Below are positions 1 through 6,087 of a stretch of DNA of 8,345 nucleotides, in pieces (positions within the stretch are counted from its first letter, which is position 1; the number at the start of each line of letters is the position of its first letter). A program made the position numbers and the translations under genes. This DNA is from CALBMX01 sp047629095 (GTDB lineage Bacteria; Planctomycetota; UBA1135; GCA-002686595), in contig JBLHWM010000157.1 in NCBI GenBank assembly GCA_047629095.1, positions 1 to 8,345 of the forward strand, read 5' to 3'. The notes under the pieces were generated by a model, which did no database searches, was not told where the DNA came from, and was given only the letters and a program-made list of their open reading frames with translations.

Positions 1-2
1 AG

Positions 3-743
3 CTCGAGGTCAGCGGCATTGTGGGTGGACTCCACATCTCGGCCGAACTCGACGATGAGAAGCTTGCGGGCACCATCACCTTCGAGGGCGCGGAGTACAG
101 CTTCGAGGCCGAGCGCGAGTCTCGCGGCTACACCGTCGCCGGTCGTTCGGAAGATCGCAAGCCCGAGGCGGGACCGAAGGATCCGAAGGGCATGCCCAAG
201 GAGCCGAAGTTTGACGCTTACCTAGACCCGCTCGCCCGGGCAATGGACGGCAACTGCGCCGTGATCGTTGACGCGAACCGCGATGACGAGATCCTCGACT
301 GTGTGGCTGCTTTTGAGGCCGTGGGCATCAAGCCCGTGCTCCTTGGCGCAGCCGACATCCACAAGGTGATGGCTCAGGTCAGCGGCCGTATCGCCGGTGT
401 CCTGCCCAACCGTTGGCCCCTGCGCGGGACCAAGGGCATTGCCACGGTCAACCGCTTCGCCGAGCTCCAAGAGGCCGGAATCCCGGTCGCTTTTTACTCG
501 GCTGCCGAAGAGGGCGCTGGGGATCTACTCCTGATGGCCGCTTACGCGGTTGTCGAAGGTATGAGCCCGAACGGTGCACTCAAGGCGCTGACCTCGGATG
601 CCGCGACACTGCTCTCGATTGACGACCACGTAGGTCGCCTCGAAGTGGGCCTTGATGCTGACGTCCTTCTCTTGGACAGAAGCCCTATGGAAGTCACGGC
701 GCGCGTTCAGCGCACCTGGGTCCTTGGCCGCGAGGTCCTCTAG
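3..743 (+). CDS. Amidohydrolase-like protein, C-terminal part, predicted non-catalytic, with a beta-rich module (5' partial)
   Basis: The frame is open from the window edge. The GTG at 21 is an internal Val, not a start. Counting that Val as residue 1, residues 1-40 are strand-rich (ELDDEKLAGTITFEG, then F-E-A-E-R). They resemble the small beta-barrel modules seen in some large amidohydrolase proteins of environmental bacteria; this is inference. Residues 44-63 are a Lys/Pro-rich linker. Residues 64-240 are the C-terminal part of an amidohydrolase barrel plus the closing beta-sandwich (G-R-L-E-V-G-L-D-A-D, 205-214). At strand 5 the family's HAHR motif reads D84-A-N-R87, at strand 6 the His is replaced (L-L-G-A, around 107-110), and at strand 8 the Asp is gone (Y-S-A-A, 159-162). 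The visible metal ligands are therefore lost and a structural or ligand-binding role is more likely than catalysis. The N-terminal ligands lie outside the window. Confidence 0.8.
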   Translation, partial: LEVSGIVGGLHISAELDDEKLAGTITFEGAEYSFEAERESRGYTVAGRSEDRKPEAGPKDPKGMPKEPKFDAYLDPLARAMDGNCAVIVDANRDDEILDCVAAFEAVGIKPVLLGAADIHKVMAQVSGRIAGVLPNRWPLRGTKGIATVNRFAELQEAGIPVAFYSAAEEGAGDLLLMAAYAVVEGMSPNGALKALTSDAATLLSIDDHVGRLEVGLDADVLLLDRSPMEVTARVQRTWVLGREVL

Positions 744-751
744 ACGCTTAC

Positions 752-2080
752 ATGCTGAACGTTTTAGCTAACTGTCTGCTCTCGGCGACTCTCGCCGTGG
801 CTCCTGGTGACGAAGGTCTCCCGGCGCCCGGTGAGATCGGCGGGCCCGAGTTGACCTATCGCGCCGCTAAGATTTTGACCATGGCCCAAGAGGGACCCAT
901 GGTTGTGAACAACGGCGTCGTGGTGGTCCGCAATGGGCTGATTGCATTCGTAGGCAAGGAGCGAGATCTGCCCGTCAGTGACTCGCGCGAGATCACCGAC
1001 CTAGGTGACCTTTGGTTGATGCCGGGCATGATTGACCTGCACACCCACGAGTCGGGCATGTCCCTGTACCAGGGCAACGATCTCAACGACACGGTGTACC
1101 TGACCAACCCGGGCTTGCGCGCCTCTGCCGCAGTCCTGCCAGGTAACTCACCCTCCATGCGCGCAGCTTCTGTGGGCGTGACGACGGTGCTCTATATTCC
1201 CGGCTCCGGCTCGAACATGGGCGGCGCTGGGGTTCTTCTCAAGACCGGCTTCGACAAGTACGAAGAAGCCGAGCTGCGCAACCCGGGCTCTTTGAAGTTG
1301 GCCCAGGCGGGCAACCCTGAGAGTTGGGTTATGGGCGTCAACCGTAGCTTTATGAACTGGAACACGCGCAACACCTTTAAGCGTGGGCTTGCCTACGCGG
1401 CGAAGTGGGCCGCCTACGAAGATGCGGCTGATGACGAGAAGGGCGAGGCGCCGCTCGTTGACCCCCAATGGGAGCTCTTCCGTGCGTTGGCCAAGGGCGA
1501 GGCTCAGGTCTCTACCCACACCCAGATCTACCAGGTAGTGCTCGAGACCTTGACCATGGTTCGTCAGGAGTTTGGCTTGGACGTCTACATCGACCACGGC
1601 ACCATCGGCGCTTGGCGCCTTGGCGGCATGGCCGAAGAGTTGGGTGTCCAGGCGATCCTCGGCCCGCGCAACGTGGACTCGCCGTCACGCGGCTTCATGC
1701 GCTGGGCCGGCAATATTGAAGCGGAAGGTTTCCGAGGCGTCGCCGCTGGCTACCAAGAAGCTGGCCACAAGTGGATCGGCTTCAATACCGATGCGCCCAT
1801 CATCTCCGACGAGGAGTTTGTCATTCAAGCTGCCATGGCCGTTCGCTTTGGCCTCAACGACACACAAATGGACTCTGTCCGCGGCCTGACCATCGTGCCG
1901 GCCGTCGCTGCTGGCGTCGAAGACAAGGTCGGCAGCATCGAGGTTGGCAAGCACGCCGACCTGATCCTAATCAACGGTCACCCCGCTGACCCCCGCTCCC
2001 GCATCGAGAAGGTGCTAATCGAAGGCCGCCAGGTCTTCGATCGCGACACAACCACCTCCGCCGACGCACGGGCCAAGTAA
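752..2080 (+). CDS. Exported amidohydrolase, complete metal site
   Basis: A 442-residue, imidazolonepropionase-like metal-dependent amidohydrolase, predicted to hydrolyse an amide or cyclic-imide type bond in an unknown substrate. The predicted metal centre is intact: H97 and H99 in D-L-H-T-H, K182 (S-L-K-L-A-Q, candidate carbamylated bridging Lys), H256, H282 in I-D-H-G-T and D347 in N-T-D-A-P. The N-terminal strands (about 35-90) and residues 390-430 form the usual beta-sandwich around the barrel. Residues 1-17 are hydrophobic and signal-like but lack a positive n-region, and Pro follows the A-V-A site. A TTG at 725, inside the preceding gene, would add an Arg, so the start is not certain. 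The gap to the previous gene is 8 nt, with no clear Shine-Dalgarno. It is the closest paralogue of the next gene: residues 109-132 match that protein at 21 of 24 positions. Confidence 0.9.
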   Translation: MLNVLANCLLSATLAVAPGDEGLPAPGEIGGPELTYRAAKILTMAQEGPMVVNNGVVVVRNGLIAFVGKERDLPVSDSREITDLGDLWLMPGMIDLHTHESGMSLYQGNDLNDTVYLTNPGLRASAAVLPGNSPSMRAASVGVTTVLYIPGSGSNMGGAGVLLKTGFDKYEEAELRNPGSLKLAQAGNPESWVMGVNRSFMNWNTRNTFKRGLAYAAKWAAYEDAADDEKGEAPLVDPQWELFRALAKGEAQVSTHTQIYQVVLETLTMVRQEFGLDVYIDHGTIGAWRLGGMAEELGVQAILGPRNVDSPSRGFMRWAGNIEAEGFRGVAAGYQEAGHKWIGFNTDAPIISDEEFVIQAAMAVRFGLNDTQMDSVRGLTIVPAVAAGVEDKVGSIEVGKHADLILINGHPADPRSRIEKVLIEGRQVFDRDTTTSADARAK

Positions 2081-2086
2081 CTTCCA

Positions 2087-3433
2087 ATGAAAGCACTCCT
2101 GATTCCCTCTGCACTCTTTCTCCTACCAGCCCTGGCCCTTGGTCAAGCTGGTGAGTTCTTGCCCGATGGCCGCCAGATCACCCCGGCTGCCTACGAGGCG
2201 CCCCTGCGCACGACAAAGGTCACCTCTGAAGCGAAGTTCGCGATCCTCTCTTCGAAGATCGTGACCTGTGCGGAAGTGGGTGCGCCGGTTGTGAATAACG
2301 GTGTGTTGCTTGTCAGCGCCGGCAAGATCGAGGCCATCGGCCGCCAGGGTCAGATTGTGATCCCCGAAGGCTATGAGATCATTGACGTTGGCGACAACTG
2401 GGTGACTCCGGGCATGATCGACCTGCACTCCCACGTCGGCGGCTCCCTTACAGTCAACGACCTGAACGACACGGTCTTCCTCACCAACCCGGGCCTTCGA
2501 GCTTCAGCGGCCATCACCCCTGGCAACAGGAACCTGCGCCGTGCCCTTGCGGCTGGCGTGACGTCGGTGCTGTACATTCCCGGTTCGGGCTCGAACATCG
2601 GCGGCCAGGGAATCCTGATGAAGACAGGGTTCGAAACGTACGAATCCACCGAGATCCGGAATCCCGGCTCCATGAAGCTTGCCCAGGCTGGCAACCCCGA
2701 GCGCTTTGCATTCGGTGTAGCGCGCAGCTTCATGAACTGGCATACCCGCGACACCCTCAAGAAGGGAATCGCCTATGCCCAGGGATGGGAGGACTTCGCC
2801 GAGGGTGCAGGCCCGAAGCCGGAGATGAACATCCAGTACGAGGTCTTCCGCTGGCTCAAGCCCCACGCTACCCAGATCTCCGCGCACACCCAGCAGTACC
2901 AGGTCGTCTTGCAGTCCTTGCAGCGCGTGGTCAAGGAGCTCGATATGCCTCTCTTCATCGACCACGGTACCATCGGTGCCTGGAAGCTTGGCAAGCTCGT
3001 CAAGTCGCTCAACGTTGCTGCTAGCCTCGGCCCGCGCAACGTCGATGTGCCCTCCCGCGGCATGATGAATTGGGCCCAGAACGTCGAGGCTGAGGGATGG
3101 CGCGGCACCGCAGCCGGCTACCAGCAGGCTGGCGTGATGCAGATCGCATTCAACACCGACGCTCCGGTGATGCCCCAGGAAGAGCTGACCCTCCAGGCGA
3201 CGATCGCCGTCCGCTTTGGCTTTGACGACACGTCCATGCAGGCCATGCGCGGCCTCACCATCATTCCCGCCACGATTGCTGGTATCCAGCACCGCGTGGG
3301 CTCCCTCGAGGTTGGCAAAGAAGCTGACATCCTGATCATCACGGGCCACCCCGTAGACCAGCGCAGCTCCATCGAGCGCGTCTGGCTCGATGGCCACGAT
3401 GTGTACAACGCCGACGAGAAGCGCGAGTACTAA
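2087..3433 (+). CDS. Exported amidohydrolase, complete metal site (close paralogue of the preceding gene)
   Basis: A 448-residue protein with a clean signal peptide (Met-Lys, then a hydrophobic core, likely cut after A-L-G near residue 19), so probably periplasmic. Predicted metal ligands are all present: H114 and H116 in D-L-H-S-H, K197 in S-M-K-L-A-Q, H267 in S-A-H-T-Q, H293 in I-D-H-G-T-I and D358 in N-T-D-A-P. The closing sandwich contains G-S-L-E-V-G-K-E-A-D (405-414). It aligns with the preceding protein nearly end to end; for example residues 162-204 match 33 of 43 positions of its residues 147-189. This indicates a relatively recent tandem duplication, and probably related substrates. 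The ATG lies 6 nt after the previous stop with no Shine-Dalgarno, consistent with translation as part of the polycistron. The substrate is unknown. Confidence 0.92.
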   Translation: MKALLIPSALFLLPALALGQAGEFLPDGRQITPAAYEAPLRTTKVTSEAKFAILSSKIVTCAEVGAPVVNNGVLLVSAGKIEAIGRQGQIVIPEGYEIIDVGDNWVTPGMIDLHSHVGGSLTVNDLNDTVFLTNPGLRASAAITPGNRNLRRALAAGVTSVLYIPGSGSNIGGQGILMKTGFETYESTEIRNPGSMKLAQAGNPERFAFGVARSFMNWHTRDTLKKGIAYAQGWEDFAEGAGPKPEMNIQYEVFRWLKPHATQISAHTQQYQVVLQSLQRVVKELDMPLFIDHGTIGAWKLGKLVKSLNVAASLGPRNVDVPSRGMMNWAQNVEAEGWRGTAAGYQQAGVMQIAFNTDAPVMPQEELTLQATIAVRFGFDDTSMQAMRGLTIIPATIAGIQHRVGSLEVGKEADILIITGHPVDQRSSIERVWLDGHDVYNADEKREY

Positions 3434-3434
3434 G

Positions 3435-4772
3435 TTGCCGAAGACGTCCCACATCACGCGCCTAGCGCGCAGGCTCAGCCTGGTTGCCCTTGGGGTTGCC
3501 GGTGCGGGTTCTGCGTGGGCGTCAGATGGGACGGGACCTGCCATTGGGGCCGATTTGGTCGAGGCAGTTCAGGGGCAGGACACCTATCAAGGCGTTCGCC
3601 CCCTCGTGCTCGGGCACAAGCAGACCAACTCCAAACCTCTTGCGATTCTTTGCGGGCGTTTGTTGAGCATGGCGGACTCGGATGCGATCTTCGATCCGGG
3701 GATGCTGCTGATGCGCAATGGCGAGATCGAGTACGTGGGCAAGCCGATGGACATCCCCGCTGACTACGAGGTGCTCGATCTGGGTGAGACCTGGGTCACC
3801 CCCGGACTTGTGGACCTGCACTCTCACATCCAGTCTGGTGACTGGCGCGACACCAACGATATGGTGATGCCCACGAACGAGCCCTTCTCGACGCGGCCTG
3901 CGATCGTGTCCTCGAATCCTGACATGCGCCGGGCTTGCGCTGCTGGCGTGACGACGCTGTTTGGGATCCCCGGCAGCGGAACGAGTATCTCAGGCTTCGG
4001 TGTGCTGTATAAAACCAAGACGAACGCGAGCTACGAAGAGATCGTGCTCGCGGACCCCGGTGGCATGAAGGTCGCCCAGACCAACAATCCCGAGCGTGAC
4101 GCAGGGGACCTGGGTGCAACTCGGGCCGGCTTGAGCTGGCTCTTGGAAGAGGTCAACGACCGCGCTGTCGACGTCCGCGATCAGGGCATCTTCGATCCGG
4201 CCCTCGACAACCTGCGCCGCATCCAGTCGAAGGAGTTGCCCGTGCTCATCCACTGCGCAGGCAGCGACGGTGTGGCCAGCACGGTTCGCATGTGGCGCGG
4301 CACTTACGACACGCGCAGTGTCTTGAGCCACGGTAGCTTCGACGGGCACCACGCCGCTGCATACGTCGCCAAGATGGGGATGCCCGTGAACCACGGGCCT
4401 CGCACCTTCAACATGACCTACGGCATTCGCGAGGGTCGCTTCGTCAACACATCCAAGGCCTACACCGACGCCGGTGTGCCTAACTTTTCACTCACCACCG
4501 ATGCTTCGGTGATTCCCCAAGAGGAGTTCTTCCTCCAGGGGACCATGTCCGCGCACTTTGGCTCGGACCCCTATCAGATGCTCCAAGCGCTGACCATCAA
4601 CCCGGCGAAGAGCTTCGGGATTGAGGATTCAGTCGGCAGTCTCGAGGTTGGCAAAGATGCCGACATCGTGATCTGGTCCGGCGATCCCCTCGACCCCCGC
4701 ACTTTCGTGGAGTCGGTGATCATCGACGGTGACATCCAATACAGTCAGGCCGAAGACGGCCAGTGGTTTTGA
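3435..4772 (+). CDS. Exported amidohydrolase, complete metal site, TTG start
   Basis: From the TTG at 3435 the product is 445 residues and opens with an ideal Sec signal peptide: basic n-region (K3, R9, R12, R13), hydrophobic core, then G-S-A-W-A before S-D. The upstream in-frame ATG at 3390 would add 15 hydrophilic residues in front of the signal and overlap the previous gene by 44 nt. TTG leaves a 1-nt gap that matches the operon's spacing. Numbered from TTG, the metal ligands are H129 and H131 (D-L-H-S-H), K212 (G-M-K-V-A-Q), H273 (L-I-H-C-A), H299 (L-S-H-G-S) and D356 (T-T-D-A-S). The closing sandwich signature spans about 398-421. It is more diverged than the two preceding paralogues (I-H-C-A in place of S-T-H-T or S-A-H-T), so it may use a different substrate. 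It is predicted to be active and extracytoplasmic. Confidence 0.88.
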   Translation: MPKTSHITRLARRLSLVALGVAGAGSAWASDGTGPAIGADLVEAVQGQDTYQGVRPLVLGHKQTNSKPLAILCGRLLSMADSDAIFDPGMLLMRNGEIEYVGKPMDIPADYEVLDLGETWVTPGLVDLHSHIQSGDWRDTNDMVMPTNEPFSTRPAIVSSNPDMRRACAAGVTTLFGIPGSGTSISGFGVLYKTKTNASYEEIVLADPGGMKVAQTNNPERDAGDLGATRAGLSWLLEEVNDRAVDVRDQGIFDPALDNLRRIQSKELPVLIHCAGSDGVASTVRMWRGTYDTRSVLSHGSFDGHHAAAYVAKMGMPVNHGPRTFNMTYGIREGRFVNTSKAYTDAGVPNFSLTTDASVIPQEEFFLQGTMSAHFGSDPYQMLQALTINPAKSFGIEDSVGSLEVGKDADIVIWSGDPLDPRTFVESVIIDGDIQYSQAEDGQWF

Positions 4773-4788
4773 TCCCTCCTTTCAATCT

Positions 4789-6087
4789 ATGAAGATGAAA
4801 AATATCCTTATCGGAGTCAGCTGCGCCCTTGGGCTGCAGCTCGCCGCAACCGCAAGCAGCGGAACTCCTGATTTGTTTGCCTTACGCGTTGGTAGCGCCG
4901 AGACCGTCAGCCATGGGACCATTCCCCATGCGGTGATCCTGATTGAGCACGGCAAGATCGTGACCATCGGGCAGGACCTGGAAATCGAGCGCGGTATTCC
5001 CGTGATCGATCGACCCGATTGGGTTGCCATGCCTGGCTTCGTGAACTGCTACTCCCGCGCTGGCATGACCAGCTTTGGCAGTAACGGAACCGTGCCTTCG
5101 GTCCAATCCTCAACAGAGCTCTACCCGAATCAGGCCATCTACGGTGACCTGCTCGAGGTCGGAGTGACCACCCTTGGGCTCTACCCTCCTGGCAACGGGA
5201 TCCCCGGCCAGGCTGTGGCCATACGCACAAGCGGCAGCACCGCCAAGGAGATGATTCTTCAGGACAGCGTCTACATGAAGATGCTGATGCGCTCCAACGC
5301 GAGCTCTAAGAAGATGATCCGCGGCGCCTTCGAAGAGGCCGACGACCACAAGGCGGATGTCGAGAAGGCCCGCGAGAAGTGGGAGAAGGACACCGAGAAG
5401 TGGGAGAAGGATCAGAAGAAGAAAAAGGATGCGGCCAAGAAGGATAAGGAGAAGGACGGTGCCGCTAGGGGTGCCGAGGACGAAGAGGACAAGGGTCCCG
5501 GCGATTTCGTCGAGCCGACTCCGAACGGAACCGCCTCCGCCTTCATCGACCTTCGCAACGGCGACCTCTCAGCCTTGATCAGCATCCGCAAAGCAGGCGA
5601 CTACCTGCACTTGATGGACGCCCTTGGTGAGGAGGACTTCGACTGGGTCCTACGGGTCCCGCTCCGCGATGATATCGATCTCTTCGAGGTCACGGACAAG
5701 CTCGCAGAAGACGAGCGCACCGTGGTCATCGAGCCACGCCTGACCCTGATGGCCTGGACCATGCGCGAGCGGAACCTTCCGGCCGAGCTATCCACCGCAG
5801 GCGTGGACGTCGTGTTTGTGCCGAATGGCGACACCCTCAAGAACCACAAGGACTGGCGCTTCCACGTCGGGCACATCGTGAAGCGTGGCATGGATTACCA
5901 AGCCGCTCTTCGTGCGATGACTCTCGGTCCTGCCGAAGTACTGGGCCTTGGCGATCGCCTTGGCAGTCTTGACGTTGGCAAGGACGCCAACATATTGTTC
6001 TTCAGCGGGGATCCCCTGCAGCCGGCCTCACTCCTCGAGATGGTGATGATCGACGGCGAATTCGTAAGTGACGAGGTGGTGCGCTAA
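4789..6087 (+). CDS. Exported amidohydrolase-like pseudoenzyme with Lys/Glu-rich helical insert
   Basis: The 432-residue product starts at ATG 4789, which gives a signal peptide (M-K-M-K, hydrophobic core, A-T-A near residue 22). The ATG at 4729 would overlap the previous gene and bury the signal; ATG 4795 is an alternative. The family fold is clear from the N-terminal sandwich, M-P-G-F before strand 1, and G-S-L-D-V-G-K-D-A-N (392-401). The metal site is not: the strand-1 HxH is Y88-S-R90, the strand-5 His aligns with S265, strand 6 has no His (around V290), and the strand-8 Asp aligns with N346. Only the Lys in Y-M-K-M (K164) remains. Residues 183-236 are dominated by Lys, Glu and Asp with a heptad repeat (E-K-W-E-K-D). 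They expand the helical linker that precedes strand 5 in this family. A scaffold, binding or partner-subunit role is inferred. Confidence 0.87.
   Translation: MKMKNILIGVSCALGLQLAATASSGTPDLFALRVGSAETVSHGTIPHAVILIEHGKIVTIGQDLEIERGIPVIDRPDWVAMPGFVNCYSRAGMTSFGSNGTVPSVQSSTELYPNQAIYGDLLEVGVTTLGLYPPGNGIPGQAVAIRTSGSTAKEMILQDSVYMKMLMRSNASSKKMIRGAFEEADDHKADVEKAREKWEKDTEKWEKDQKKKKDAAKKDKEKDGAARGAEDEEDKGPGDFVEPTPNGTASAFIDLRNGDLSALISIRKAGDYLHLMDALGEEDFDWVLRVPLRDDIDLFEVTDKLAEDERTVVIEPRLTLMAWTMRERNLPAELSTAGVDVVFVPNGDTLKNHKDWRFHVGHIVKRGMDYQAALRAMTLGPAEVLGLGDRLGSLDVGKDANILFFSGDPLQPASLLEMVMIDGEFVSDEVVR
5374..5411 (+). repeat. 21-bp tandem duplication encoding a heptad (E-K-W-E-K-D-x)
   Basis: A 17-nt word lies at 5374-5390 and again at 5395-5411, an offset of exactly 21 bp or seven codons. 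It duplicates E-K-W-E-K-D inside the charged helix of the host gene. The perfect nucleotide match suggests a recent in-frame duplication that keeps helical or coiled-coil register. Confidence 0.8.
6073..6079 (+). promoter_or_regulatory. Ribosome binding site of the sixth amidohydrolase gene
   Basis: GAGGTGG ends 7 nt before the ATG at 6087. It is the only convincing Shine-Dalgarno-like sequence at any start in the window. It sits inside the end of the preceding gene, next to the TAATG stop/start overlap, and fits coupled translation of the fifth and sixth genes. Confidence 0.5.

Noticed and set aside
21..23. GTG at 21 as the true start of the first gene
   Set aside because: The frame is open to the window edge and the product would lack more than half of the amidohydrolase fold. 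It is an internal Val codon of a truncated gene.
764..775. L-A-N-C near the N-terminus of the second array protein as a lipobox
   Set aside because: Asn at -1 does not fit the lipobox consensus, and the Cys sits too early, at residue 8, for a normal lipoprotein signal.
2504..3544. A 346-codon open frame on the minus strand
   Set aside because: It lies antisense to a strongly conserved amidohydrolase gene and shows no recognisable domain. Long antisense frames are expected from the GC-rich codon use of the + strand gene.
4771..4783. Sequence resembling the 16S rRNA 3' tail (CCTCCTTTC) on the sense strand between two genes
   Set aside because: It has the polarity of the anti-SD, not of an SD, so it cannot pair with the ribosome. 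A pyrimidine-rich 9-mer match is plausible by chance.
4729..4788. ATG at 4729 as start of the fifth array gene
   Set aside because: It would overlap the previous gene and add 20 residues before a normal signal peptide that begins at 4789.
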